A stretch of 64,000 nt of DNA from Gadus chalcogrammus (lineage: Eukaryota; Chordata; Actinopteri; Gadiformes; Gadidae), in NCBI RefSeq assembly GCF_026213295.1, contig NC_079431.1, positions 9,626,573 through 9,690,572 on the forward strand, in the 5' to 3' direction. Under the pieces are notes generated by a model. It ran no database searches and was not told where the DNA came from. It was given only the letters and a program-made list of their open reading frames with translations. The first letter of the stretch is position 1. Every line of letters begins with the position of its first letter. The position numbers and the translations under genes are program-made. Of this stretch, positions 1-58,080 are shown one piece after another.

Positions 1-704
1 ACCCAGATATGACCATTTTAGGTTATTAGTCATTTACCAGTGGACTCAACACTGCCATTTGCACATGCACGTACGCAAGCACACACACACGAACACACAC
101 ACACACACACACATACAAACACGTACACAAAATTGACACACACACACACACACACATGAACACACAAGCAGGCACTTTAGGGAAGCAATTACTCCAACAT
201 GGAGGTTACTAAATTTTTTGGAGGTTTTATTGCAATAATAGCGCTGTTTTATTGTTGAAAGATTGTGGAATAGAGCCTAAGTAGAATAAAAAGCATGAAT
301 ACAGAAGATATTATTGTTTAGAATACGTTGTTATGAAACAATACTAGGATTGAGTTGGATGGGGTGGTGGTTACGCTACTAGGGCTCATGCTTTGGGGAA
401 TGGGAATTTCCCTTTTTTCTGTTGTTGACTCCAGTACCTCACAGTTTGTAAAAAAAAAAAGTATTATAACAAAATGTCGGTCAGAAGAACGGTTTCCTGA
501 ATCCTCTGTTCCCCTGCTACTGGAAAAAGCTCTTCAACCATCAGCCAGATCATTGGACAGATCGTTTACAGAATAAAGAAATGCACATATATATATATAT
601 ATGTGTGCACAGTATATGCAGTTTTATTTTTTATGTAGAAGGGAGTGAAGCAATATACATTACTCAAATCACATGCCTCAGTGTGTGCGTACGTGTGTTT
701 GTGT

Positions 705-737
<33 letters not shown>

Positions 738-741
738 CGTG

Positions 742-774
<33 letters not shown>

Positions 775-1528
775 ATAGCACAAGGGAGCAGGGGGATGAT
801 GAAGAGGGAGTACAACATGCATCAACTGGTGTCTGCTGTTTGTGTGTGTCTGTGGAGTCCTTGGTCTTGTGCTCGCGTTGACGTCACCCTTGTAGATTAG
901 CGTCTGTGTGTGTGTGTGTGTGTGTGTGTGTATGGCTGTGTTTTCTGTAGACGGCAAAACTGAACGGTTTGACGCGGGAGGCGTGACATCATGAAAGTGA
1001 AGGCCAGGAAATGAGAGGGTGACGACGATTGAGTGTTTACATGAAGCAGGTGTGGGTGGGGGAGGAGAGGGGGGAGGAGGGGAGGCGGGGGGGGCGGAGG
1101 GCGATAAGGGAGATAAACAGCCCGTCAGGGTTGGCTGACGGTACAGCGCCGTGATTGGACGAATTCAGTGAGGAGCAGGAAGCAAGAAAAAATCACAGAC
1201 AGTGACGAAAAGAAATTGGGTGCATGTGGCGGAGACAACAGGTGTTTAGATAATCCCATCTATCTCATAGCCTTCATCACACCACCCCTCTTCACACACA
1301 CACAAACACACGTGCGTACACACACACCTACATATGCATATTCCATCGCCTCAAAAACAATGCACCTTTTGTAGAGAGGGGGTTACCTAAAGTCAAACGG
1401 GCAACGGCACATGGGAAATCCTGTGTAAAAAAAAAAGGGTTTTCGAAAGCGTATTCAAGTTTTCCCTCCCTCTATCTCCCCCTCCCTCACCCCCACCCCA
1501 CTATCTCCTTCCTTTTTTAATCCTCCAG
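1..1528 (+). other. Distal part of gene A intron 2
   Basis: No coding sequence. It contains imperfect (AC)n at 82-113 and 141-156, (TG)n at 696-773 and 907-932, and a GC- and purine-rich block at about 955-1160 downstream of a perfect CRE octamer. No bHLH exon is present, so gene A exon 2 is further left. Confidence 0.8.
879..886. promoter_or_regulatory. Palindromic CRE-like site in gene A intron 2
   Basis: The octamer TGACGTCA reads directly in the sequence. A GC-rich block with GATAAG and ATTGG (inverted CCAAT) motifs follows within 300 bp. An intronic enhancer or alternative promoter is possible but unproven. Confidence 0.35.
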
Positions 1529-16092
<14,564 letters not shown>

Positions 16093-18500
16093 GTTTGAAA
16101 CGCATCCTCTCCTTAAACCACAGCGAGGGCGAGCGAGGGCATGGATAACGTTTACTTAACAAAGCCCTTATCAGTGCTGGGCCACGCCGCTTCAGATGTG
16201 ATCATCAAAAAAATGTTATCCTTATAATTAATATTATGTACTGTATAAAAAAAGAGCAGTAGCCAGTGTGCCTTGAGTAATAATGAAGTATGAAGCCACA
16301 AGTGCATTTATTAAGGAAGGAACTTGAGCCAGCTAGGGACATTGGCTAAGTTCCTCCTCTTTACCAAAGGACTTCAGTTTTAAAGGCAATCCGGAAGGTC
16401 GTCTATTTTTCTCTAATCCTAAAGGACTAAAGTCACCCATGGATAATAACACCCCTCACGTTTTAAATGCATGAAATGCATTTAAAGAGGATGAGAAATT
16501 TATCTTGCTTTTTTTCAAGAAAACAATAAGAATTTCATTCCAAAATGGCCTCTCTAAAATGTACAAAGTGCCACATCTGCTAATACCAAATGGTGGCTTT
16601 CATTTAATTGAACACTCGTGAGTATCACGAAACATGTTGATCTAAAGATCCCACCTAGCTGACAAATAAGTGTAACCCCTTACACACAAAAAAAAGATAG
16701 TGCCTTTGTTTTTGTTTTTTTCTCCTTGCCCCACTGTATATATAGCATTTTGGAATGAAACACTTACACAGGATTTATATCTTTGTTAAAAGTCTAATTT
16801 GTGGAATCTTTATTTGTGTCTTTTTATTGTCAGTGTCCTGAACATCCTAATTGTCTGTTGTGTTTGTGTCAATGAGTAACCTTGCACTTGATCTATATAC
16901 AATAAGAAGCAGCATAAGAAACAAAGTGTGTGTCTGGTAAAAATACAATTAACAACTATACTTTGTTTCATATTTAGTCCGGTTTTGGCTTGATTAATTG
17001 TATCCACCGACATGCACAAAATGCTTTTTTTGTGTGATACATGTTTTTATAAAAAAAAAAGGAAATGTAATTCTGGTTTATGTGCTGTAGATGAAATGTT
17101 TCAGAAAAGTTAATTTGGGATGCACTGATAACTGTTTGTACGTGCTATCTCTAGCCAGATAAAGGCGATCAGTATATTACAATTTTCTCAAACACTAAAA
17201 TGTGAGACCAAATATTAATTCGCCCCAAAATCAAAGTATCAAAGCTTGATGTTTCTCGCATTTGTAGACGGAAGCATCCTAGATTTCCATAAAAGAGTCA
17301 AAAACATAATGTAGCTTCAAACTAACTAGTCTTAGTTTGTATTGCTCCCTAAGTCAGTATTGGTATCATGTATCCCAAGTGGCAACTATAGTCATGTTAT
17401 TTATTTACCTACAATGCTTCTCAATACTAATTTGGTATTATATACCCACACTGAGCCTTATAGGACTATGTAACCCCACACCTTTTTGCTTATGCTTTTC
17501 TTGCCTTTGAAACTGGCATGGAAAGTGACAAGTCGAAGACATCTCAACAGAGCTGTCCATTATTTCGACCGTATAAATAATGGAAGCTTTAAAAACGAAC
17601 AGCGTATGTCGGTAGATAAATGAATCGATCTGTATGAGTGCCTTGTATTGCCCACATTTTTGGCATGTGATTGCCAATGAGATAGACCCCAACCCCTCCT
17701 CCCTATTTTGTGCCTCTCAAAACAGGAGAGCAGATCAATGTGACCTCTTTTCTTCTGACCTACTTGCTCATTGTGCTTGATGGCAAGGAGTCAGCGCAAG
17801 ACAAACCAGTGGGCTGAAACCCCTCATAACATAACCCCCACGTAGCTGTTATTGTTTTGTTTTGTTCATATGGTCAGCGTGCCGAATTGTTTAAAAACTA
17901 CAAAATGTCTTTGATATTCAGTTTGAACGTGACGTTGGTGCATTGTTCTGACTGTGCCCCGTGCTATAGCCATTATAACATGGAAAACTGGGGAATTATT
18001 GTGCTATTCACGCTGAGTTTTTATGCATTCGTTTTCTATGTTTCTGTATCTGCTAAAATCTACAGTAACCTTTCCTTTGTGAACCACCATCCCTCCCCCC
18101 CCCCCCCGACAGTTATACAGTTTATTATATAGACCACTTGTATTTAGCCAACTATACATTAGACTATGTAACATACTATACCGAAAATAACCATGCCTTT
18201 TGACAATTGTTTAATTCTTTTTTCATATTAAATATATTTGCAATGATTTGCATTATGCTACCATGTGCACTTGTGTTTCGTTTAAATGTTATGAATGAAT
18301 CACAGGGTAATTTCATGGCTCTAACCCAATTAAAGCACCACTGTCAATTCCAGACTTCCAGGTATATATACTAAACCAAGCCTTATTGCCATGAAAGGTT
18401 TTGATAGTTAATTAAAAACGATAGTTGATGGCTCAGTAAATCCTAAAGTAATCCAGCTGCTCGATGCAATAAACATTAGGATCACTAGGGGGCGCCGAGG
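16093..18500 (+). other. ahr2: Probable 3' UTR of gene A
   Basis: AT-rich, no coding sequence. Candidate polyadenylation signals are ATTAAA at 18329-18334 and AATAAA at 18469-18474. The true end cannot be fixed from sequence alone. Confidence 0.4.
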
Positions 18501-19445
18501 TTATTTTGATTATCTAGTAAGCCCTTTTTCCACTTACAACTATGTAAAACTAAAACTAAGTAAACTAAGTAAACATAAATGGTTTCGAAATTAACGACAA
18601 ATATGATTACACAAAAGGGACCCTGGAATAATTGTTGTTCTGAAATCTTAAAACCATCATGGCCAATTGAACATCACTTATTCATAGGAAGCAACAATCA
18701 GTCATCGTGAATCAGACTGTGATACATGAGTCCTCAGTGAATCAGCACACTTAAAACAAAGTTTGAACCTGCAACCATTTCCCTTCTCATTGTATACCGT
18801 GTGTGTAATGCCGTGAGCTCATCTACAGAGTATGACATTGATTTCAACACTGCGTTCTTCAAAGTCCATCACACAAAGAGAGAGATTTTACAGAGCATGC
18901 TGGCAAGATATCACTATTAAAAGAGTTCAAATGTGTCTCAGTATTGTTAGTATTATCAATTGGAAAATTCCTTTTGGTATAAGAAGTTTCAAGGTCAGGG
19001 TTAAACTGTCTTGTGACTCAGTTTGTGAAGGTTCACATTTTCTGAAGCTACCAGTTATTTTCTTAAAACTGTATTTTATCTTTCTTATGAAATAACATTA
19101 TGTGCTTATATAATGCTTTTTCCAAACCAAACTAGGACGGAAGCCAGAGTTTAAATTATCCCTTACAAAAGCCACAAGTCCTAGACATGGATATTTTTCT
19201 CTCTTTTTCTTTTTTCTTTACTTGATTATTTCCAAAGTAAGCCTCTCTTTTAGGTGGGGGCAGGGGGGCTGGGAAGTGCTTGCGTGCAAGCATTATATTA
19301 TAGACCACTGTTGTAAGATTGACTTTATGTTCCGCTGTAGTTTTTTCCATGTTAAGGCAATGCAAACATCTAATAGAAATAGAGGACGATGACATTGTGA
19401 GAGGTCAAGCAGCACTATCAACACATCAAGCTGTCAAAGTTGAGG

Positions 19446-19482
19446 TGAGAAAGCCTCACCTCGTTGAGGTGAGGCTTTCTCA
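19446..19482. repeat. Perfect 17-bp inverted repeat with 3-nt loop
   Basis: Arm 19446-19462 reads TGAGAAAGCCTCACCTC. Its exact reverse complement is at 19466-19482, with GTT between. Confidence 0.95.
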
Positions 19483-19522
19483 AGAGGACAGTTCATGGGA
19501 TGGACATGCACTTGCTGTCACA

Positions 19523-19667
<145 letters not shown>

Positions 19668-19988
19668 ATGCATGTGGGTCTGTGTGTGAACGTGTGTTTG
19701 CGTTCATGCATGCACTTGCTTGGGAATGTAGGTGTGTGTGAGGGCATGCACGTGTGTGTCTTGTTATGTTTGTGTGTGCTTGCATTGTGTGAGTGTGTGA
19801 TTGTGTTTTGATTGTGTGTGTTTTACCATGGAGACCGGCGACGAAGATGGAGTGGCTTTTCTGTCCTCTCCCGGTGCCAGCGATGGGAGCATGAAAAATG
19901 CATTGGCAGCAGTGACATTGTGGCGGTCCCACGGGAGTCCCTGTGTCCAAACAAACACAGAACCTCTTTTACCACCCCACGCCCCACC

Positions 19989-20089
<101 letters not shown>

Positions 20090-20625
20090 TGCTTCTCTGA
20101 CCCAGCCCAGTCCCTCTGTCCATCCACCTGGCGTCCAGGAGGAAGTACGAGCAGCCCTTCCCGTTGGTGGAGGACGGGCGTGCACTGTGTATATATGCAT
20201 ACAACGACCTCACTGTAGGCCCTGTGTGTGTGCAAAGGTATTTTCATAAGGGCCCATGCAAACAAGTTTTGAGTTCTCAGACTCAGGTTGACGTAAAATC
20301 ACTTCTTTTTCTTAGAGTGTTGTATTGACAGCCAGACTCCAATGACCTACATATGGTGTGGTACACATCTATGGTATGCCACCAGACAGGGATGTCTACA
20401 GCCTCTTTCAGGCCATTACGTATTCATTTGGTTTGCGGTCTCATTAAAATGTATGCAGACTGCAAAACGGTGTTGTACTTTAAGGCTGGTGAGCCAATGT
20501 ACAGTCGATGACAATACAGTTAATAATAGATGCACCATAACATTGAGTTATGGAGATGTCGCATCCAGGTTTGCGCCACACTCAGCAGTGTGTGTGTCAG
20601 TGTGTGTGTGTCTATAAGCATTTGT

Positions 20626-20632
<7 letters not shown>

Positions 20633-20710
<78 letters not shown>
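20633..20710. repeat. (TG)n microsatellite
   Basis: About 39 units, preceded by imperfect TG repeats from 20587. Confidence 0.96.
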
Positions 20711-20713
<3 letters not shown>

Positions 20714-21479
20714 TTTAATGTGTGTGTGTAGGGGTTGAGTAGGGGCTCACCGCTTGCCTCTATCAGAGCCGTGACAACATGACCGACAGCAGCCTCAAAT
20801 CAATACAAGACAGGCAGCAAAGTGGAGCCCCTGAAGCCCCTGCAGAATGGTGGCCTATATCTTTTGGTCCTGTATGTGTCAGGGGCACACAGAGAGTTTG
20901 TCTTGGTTCTCTCTTCACAGTTCGGCAACCCCCCCCCCCCCCCCCTCCCCCAGGGCCTCATCCAGTCACAGGACTGCTTGTAGTCCTCTGCATTTCCACT
21001 GCTTTTTGTCTGTTGTCAAAACAGCCGATCATAGCGACTCTGTGCCCTGTGTAGTCATGGGTCACTGCAGGTTGAGAATGACTGAAAAGTTATGAAAAAT
21101 GACTGACCTGCATTCATGAACGACGGTGTTACTTGGCAGTCATGCATTTCTGCCAATTAAATGCTTTGTAATATGCTTTAATCTGGTCAAATGAGCTAAA
21201 CATAAATATTATCAATATTGAGAGAAATATTACATCCGAGATAAAGGGAAGGTCAGTCTCTCGTCATCATATGAAGCCTCTTCATTGGCTACACGGAGAA
21301 TGCAGAATGAACATTGGCAATATACCTCAGGTAAAATACTATTGTGTCCCCTTCTGTTGAATGTCACTGCGATGTTAGATGTGAATTCAGCTGGTTACAT
21401 TATTTAAAAGTCTAACCTCTGACCCACATACAGCAAGGCCACTTAGGCTCAACATAAACCGCTAGTCTATCAACTAGAC

Positions 21480-22269
21480 GCCGATTGGTCGAAAAACCGC
21501 ACGCGGGGGCGCGCAAGCATGACGCGTCGGCCTGTGTTTCCAGGAGAGATTCTCATATGCCAACGCAGACTCCCATGTCTGAAGAGCCTGCGCGACCCCG
21601 TTCAAATCTGTGTCGGACACTGTTGTGCCCGCTAGAGGAATGCGCGTGCCCGGTACCCGGACCTGACGCGTTCAATTGAATTGGTTAAAGCCTTCTTGAG
21701 TCTATACAAAATAAGAAAAGTGATTATATTTCTTAATGTGAACGCGTCTTTTTTCTTTCGGTGTTTTTTTTGACGACCGCTGATGGCTACGGTTTGTTTA
21801 GCGGGAACCGTTGAACTACGCCGCAAAGTCATTGCAATGTAGAGCAACCTTTTTTCGATGGCGACACTAACTAATGCTGGTTCTTCCCGGGCTTCACGTC
21901 CAGCGCTCCACTGAAGCCGCGGATATCCGGCGTCTCATGCACAGACTCGATCTTTTTTGATAGATCAGGACCCGGCCTGCCACTAATAAGATGCTCAGCA
22001 CCACTGACGTTTTGAAGTCCCTCCATGTTTATATTTTTTAAACTCAATTAGACGACGTTAAATTGTTCTCAGTCATTCATTGAGTTGTATGTGCATTTTA
22101 TTTTTATTTGCATTGCTGAACGTTGCAGTTTGTTTACGTTCTTGATCTGCGGGATTAGTGTAAGAACAATTCTTTGGTGGCTTTATGTAGCGCAGGGTCG
22201 CAGACGCGTCGCTTAAAACATTTTTTTCCAAGGATCATTTGGGGGCTTACATAACCCACAGCCATCACC
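21480..22269 (+). promoter_or_regulatory. ahr1: Probable promoter and 5' UTR region of gene B
   Basis: CpG frequency rises sharply upstream of the start codon. An inverted CCAAT (ATTGG, 21484-21488), GCGTG cores in either strand (CACGC at 21500-21504, GCGTG at 21644-21648) and four ACGCGT sites (21522, 21666, 21742, 22204) are visible. The GCGTG cores lack the full TNGCGTG consensus. No TATA box is placed with confidence. Confidence 0.45.
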
Positions 22270-52125
<29,856 letters not shown>

Positions 52126-52286
52126 CCGAGGGGGGAAGGGAGCCAGTATGCTGCCATTACACTCTTACGTCTTATTTAGAATCACCCTAACAACTAAGCC
52201 CAGCTTTTTACTTCTACTAAAAAATTAGAAAAACAAAAATAAGCATTTTGGTTATTTTGTGTGTGTCTGTGTGTATGTCTGTTCAG

Positions 52287-52427
<141 letters not shown>

Positions 52428-54159
52428 TGTCTGTCTACAGGAGAGAAAAAGAGTAATATTTTACATTGTACATAACATTATCATTTAAGTCCTTTGTTTA
52501 CAACAATGCAGTCAGAGCATGGGTCAGGTTGCCACCATTTTGAGGACCAGAGACGAGAATTATGTCTGTTCTTTTCAGTGTGCTTCCAGAGTCCTTGCCC
52601 TCCACCACCCTGAGATTTTTTCTTAATTTAATTTTTGTTTATATCTTGTTTTTTTGCGACGTGACATCAGCAGCCCTAGTATTTTGAGTCATGAAACAGT
52701 AATGTAACTTTTTTTTTCAAGAGTTGGATGAGTCTTTGTTGTACAAAGAATGATGAGATTAAGTCACGTATGTCAGAAGTAGGAATGATACAGCACGGTG
52801 AAATTATGGCTAGAAATACACTGCACTTTATTTCAAGCCCCCCTCAACCTCATTACCACTGTTAGGAATTCAGTTAAGGTTTTGAAGAAACACGTTGCAT
52901 AATTTCCCCGAAGCAACTGTTTATGAAGTCTTTAGCAGTTAGTTAGTGGTGTTCTGAGGTGGCATTCAGACAACAATTTTACATTGTTATAGCGAAATCC
53001 CTCCTGGATGATTGATAGCATAGATATATATTTTTTCTCCCACTTGAGGTAACTTTTTTGTTGGACTTGTTGATCTGGTACCTCTGGATTTTTATTTTGT
53101 TTACGGTGCTAATATTTTACTGTGACTGTCAAACTTGAATCACTTGATTTACATTTTCAATATTTATTAATGTCTACATGGCAAGTTTTTAATTTGTTTG
53201 TAAATCACATCATTGCGGGAAGAATTACCTTTGTGTGAATCTATTGTTCAAAATGAAAATTGGTCAAAATGAATTCCTTGCTTGTTTATTTTGGGAGTAA
53301 AGTCATTACTACTGGGGCACTCTACTACCTATATGTTTCTTTCAAGTATTCTCGTTTTCTCTTTACATAATGGTACAATTACGTTTATTTCAAGTCAGGA
53401 ACTGCAAGTAGGCATATATATGACGAGACAATCACAAAACCAAATGTGAGTACAGATATTTAAAACGCACACCAAGAAAATACGCTTTTTCTGCTACAGA
53501 TACAGTTTTGAATGTTTCATGTACATAGCAAGCATTTGGGAAAATTACACAAAAATAGAGCTATTTCGTCATAAACATGCTGAAAGAGATTTTCATGTAG
53601 CCTAGTTATAACAATTATGTCATTAGTATTACAATTAATGTGATCCATATTATATTAACTGTTGAAATGTGACACACGAGTACAGAAATAGTTCATTTCT
53701 GGTTTCCTTTCTTTTCTACAACAGAATTGTTTGAAATATTTATCTTGATTTCATATGACCTGTTAGAAATGTCCAAAAAATCAAATGTGTGCAGAAAAGC
53801 TAAAATTATGTACTAAGAAACACAGGTACCTGTACATTGATCGACGTCTTTTCACTCCTTTTAAACACTATTTCTCAACCCACTGCTGCTTATTGAGGTA
53901 CCTGGATTTTTATTGTGCATTGTAAATGCTACTCTCCCATCACAAAACAGCTTGAATCTTGCATCAGTCTGATAACAGTGCCATACTACTGAGACCTGTG
54001 ATGATATAGGTCAAATGTTTGGAGAAACGTTCATTCTGTGATTTGCATAGTCACGCTAGCAACGGGCCTACAGGATATAATACATGTGTATGGTAACAAA
54101 ACATTTTTGACCCATGTCTTTTGACTGCTTGTTCGAAATATTTTACTTTTGACCTTTGA

Positions 54160-54165
54160 AATAAA
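54160..54165 (+). terminator. ahr1: Candidate polyadenylation signal of gene B
   Basis: Canonical AATAAA in TTTGAAATAAAGGATT. It is a good canonical hexamer at the end of the AT-rich region. Other hexamers (for example near 51534) precede the last exon. Confidence 0.6.
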
Positions 54166-54189
54166 GGATTTATTCAATCACGTTGAAAA

Positions 54190-56253
54190 GAAAGTGGTCT
54201 CTCAAGTTTGTAACTGTGTCAGTGACGAACAGCTACATTTCAAATGTGAAAATAATTTGCCGTTCCCTTGCAAAATGTTCACCATCTGAGACTGTGGTCT
54301 GCCAGAAAGGGTTCTGTCCTGATGTTTGTTGTTAGTGTCCGGTTACTAAATGGCCTGCCTAAGCTTTATGTTTGTGTTCAATTACACTGCAGGAGTCCTG
54401 TGGATTTCTGCAACATTAAAGACTCAACATCAAACATATTTTGGGACCTCAGAGATAATGGAGTGAAAGTAAAACACTGCTTTGGGGGTCTTCAGTATAA
54501 CGCTCAGTGGCAGGCAAGACTGGGATGTCCGAAATTGCAGCATGTTGAATGACGCATAATAATGCATTTACATGTTACAGGGTCTGAAAAAGTTTTTTTA
54601 TTTGTGAATCATGATGACATAGTATAAAAAAAAAATATTTCTGTATTCATGTGGACAAACAATATTGTTGTTTGTCCAAGTAGGTGGAAGGCTTTTTGGG
54701 CATTTGATGTGATTTCATCGTTCTTTGGGAGTATTATCTCTCGAGGTTCTGCAATCAATAGACCAAAATGATTCATGAAAACAAATTTGTCAGTGCAAAA
54801 TCGCAAGCCTTCAGGCCTAATAGTATTACAATAGAACAGCTTCTAAGTAGGCCACAGACAGATATCCCATCCTTTACGATGCATGATGTTGACTATAGAG
54901 ACCATTCTCCTGAGGTGGACTCACCCACTGCGATGGTTTCTCTGGGACAGTGCACAGCAGTGCTTTGTGATGACTGGGCCCGCCAGAGGGGCACAGTGAC
55001 AGTGTCGCTGCGCATATGAACGATGAGGGGAAGTCAAAATATTGTGATGGTGGAGCGGACATTACCGTGCACGCTTGGTTGGTCTAACATCATAACTCTG
55101 TTCCCCCAGTGGTTAAAAGCACTGGAGCGACTCACTTGCGATAGGGCAAAGTTCCATCGGAGGATACGGCAGATACAAAAACCAAGGTTAGGAAATATGC
55201 GTGATGCAAGTGCAGTTCAACAACCTTTCACTGAGGCCCGTCTGAATTTTTGTCTTGTCACGCGATTCCTGTGTAACCTTCACATTATTTTTTAAACCTT
55301 AACATGTGTGACATCCCTAATCAATTTCTGAAACTTTGAAGGCCAATGTGTGCTTGTGATCACATTCTGGCAGATCTGAAACATCCAAAGGTATAAACCA
55401 TTTTGAAGGTTATATTCTCACAAATAAGCGAAGTCACAGTACAAAGTCCATGCAAACACCTCTGACGTTTGCCACGACAAGGCACAACAAAATTACGTTT
55501 CCCATTCAAAGGTCTACAAATTAACTTGGTGAGCAATTCACAATGAGGACAAATTATTGAATTCAGCTCAATTAGAAACGTTCAGTATGAATGTGTGTGC
55601 CTGAGTGAGTGTGTAGTCCCGTTCTTTATCATTGTTGAGGCAGTGTCGACAGATGCTGCCTTGCTGCAGCATTATACAAAACAATGGTTACTTTTCATAA
55701 ATATAGGCTAATCCTTTTTCATGGATATGTATGGCTACGTAATTCCACAGTATGCATGGACTGAATGCCGCCCCAGCCACAAACAGCGTGGTTCCCAGAG
55801 GCTGACATTACTACTATAGGTTCTCCAGGCCTACGTTGCTAACCAACCCTTCATACGAAGTGACAAGAAAAGGACAGAGAGGGATGTTAGATGTGGGCTG
55901 AATTAGCGGGCCGTGCATGGGGGAGGGGGGGGGCTCAGGGCCGTGTATTTGTGCAATCATGTAGCACATCTGTGTTGTCATCAGTGGCATACGGCCATGG
56001 AGAAAAATAATATCTTGCATTTCATATGATAACCCCGGCCCCCGACAATACCGGGAAAGATATGAGCCTTTCAGTGGAGGTCAAGGAGGTGCGTCGTAAA
56101 CGTCCCTTTCCATTTCCTAATGATGTAGAAGCGGGGCCACGGGGTGAAGCGGCCATGTTTGTGGGGGCGAATAAATGCTGTAGGAGACACAATGACGTCA
56201 GACAATTTGCCTCTTTCCAAGATACCAAGGCTGAGACTAAAACCACACACACA

Positions 56254-56314
<61 letters not shown>

Positions 56315-58060
56315 CAAAATAGACCAAGCATGCCCAAGGGACACTGTTAAAGGTAGCCAATTGCGGAGATGATGTCTTTTTCCAGGCTGAGGTTGGCCGC
56401 GGGCAGCGGAGTGCAGACATAATGACTAGGCAATTAGTTTCTCTGGACCAGCGAAAGAGGAAGGCGTTTCTGCCCGGGAAAAGTGAATCATCGACCCCAA
56501 TCTGGGAATCTCTGCCCCATCAGAGCGGCTCTGCGAACATTAAGGGAACTAGGATGCTTGGACTGTTTCTACCTCACTAAAAGGAAAAGATTTGTATCGT
56601 GTTTATATCCACACACAAACCGTAGGTTTTGTGTTTACAAAACAATATTTTGAGGATTTGAGGGACCGACAAAAAGTCTCTCACATCCAGATTCTCTAAA
56701 AAACAATTTCTGTTAGGGAAAGGTTTGGCAAAATAAAAAGGCTCTTCAACAACAAATCCTCTTTCCCTCATTCTCTATCACAGGTGCTGGAGGCAAAATT
56801 TATGACATAGAGCTCCATATCCTATCAGAGAATAAACTGATATGAGAATGTCTGTTCTGGTTTACTGTACCTGCCTCTGTATAAGACTATTCCGATTTGA
56901 AACCAATTCTCTTTTATTTCTGGGATGCCCTGATTGGTTCAGAGAATCCATCTTGCCTGTCGATCACACACAGCACAAACAGCGTTATGTCAAATCAACC
57001 AAAGGTGCTTGATGCAACACTTCTCAATGGTGGAAAAATGTAGTGAGGGAGGGGGCATTTTGGGGGGGCGGGGTTGTTTATGTTTTCAGTATTGCCCTCT
57101 TCTAGTCTCTCTTTACAACTCTCAGATTTTACCTCCAGCCGACTTAATGGCTACCGAGCAGTTAAGTTAAATGGAGTGCATGTGGAGTTTAAGTAATAAG
57201 GTCCAGGTGACCGGGTTAGAACCAGCTTCTTCAGATTGCTGTGCAGGGCACCTTGGCACCCAATGGGTTTGTGTCAGTAAGTCAATCTGTTTCGAGGAAC
57301 ATATAGTATGTCAATTGAAATGAGAGAAGCCGTGTAGCTAGATATTGATAGCTACTTGAGAGGGCTCCAAGGCAATAGATTGAAATAAGAACACCTTTAA
57401 TTATAACTTCAACTATTTTTATATCCTTAGTTTATTATTATTAGTTCATTATTATGAACTAATGAATACTTCCTTAGTTACAAGGAGAACATAACTTATT
57501 TATTGAAAAAAACAGCACCTTAACTTTCTCAACTAATTGTAGCCTCAAATTGCGATCCAAGAAAGATAATTTTGTGTGTGTGTGTGTGTCTGTGTGTGTG
57601 TGTATGAGTAAACTAAATTTGTTTGGGTCACTGTAAAGGCACTTAAAGTTTTCTTTGGGGGATTGAGAGTTTTCGTTTTTATGTTTTAAATAGCTACAGG
57701 GGACAGCAAGGCAATTTCAAAGTCCATTATCTCTGGCATACTGTTCAAAAGTAACTGGCAAAGTTGAATAAAACGTAATAGATATTGATAGTAATAATAG
57801 ATAGGTTCCTATAGTTTTAGTGAGGTTAAAGATTGCCTGTGAGATAATTTAGGTCCCATTTATATTTACTACAAAGAGATTATAAAGGGCTTCGCCAGGA
57901 TAGAATTGTAGGATTGTGGACACAAAACATGTTGAACATTAAGGTGTGTAATGAACCAGAATAATGTTAATTCCTGATTACATTACAGATAGAGTACAGA
58001 GCTGTATCACTGGAATCACAAAGCAGGACATCATCTCCCTCTAGGGGCCAAGGCCTGTTA
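54190..58060. other. Downstream intergenic region
   Basis: No supported gene. It includes (AC)n at 56244-56313 and a partial copy (about 56930-57150) of the repeat at 38062-38576. Confidence 0.6.
56244..56313. repeat. (AC)n microsatellite
   Basis: About 34 units with one AAAC interruption near its start. Confidence 0.96.
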
Positions 58061-58080
58061 TAAAAATACTTATAAAAATA

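Noticed and set aside
20128..20215. Possible exon reading LASRRKYEQPFPLVEDGRAL after an (AC)n tract
   Set aside because: It looks protein-like and has an AG before it, but I recognise no family and see no partner exon.
54268..55295. Open frames of 80-95 codons downstream of gene B
   Set aside because: No domain, no splice context and ordinary length for chance frames in this composition.
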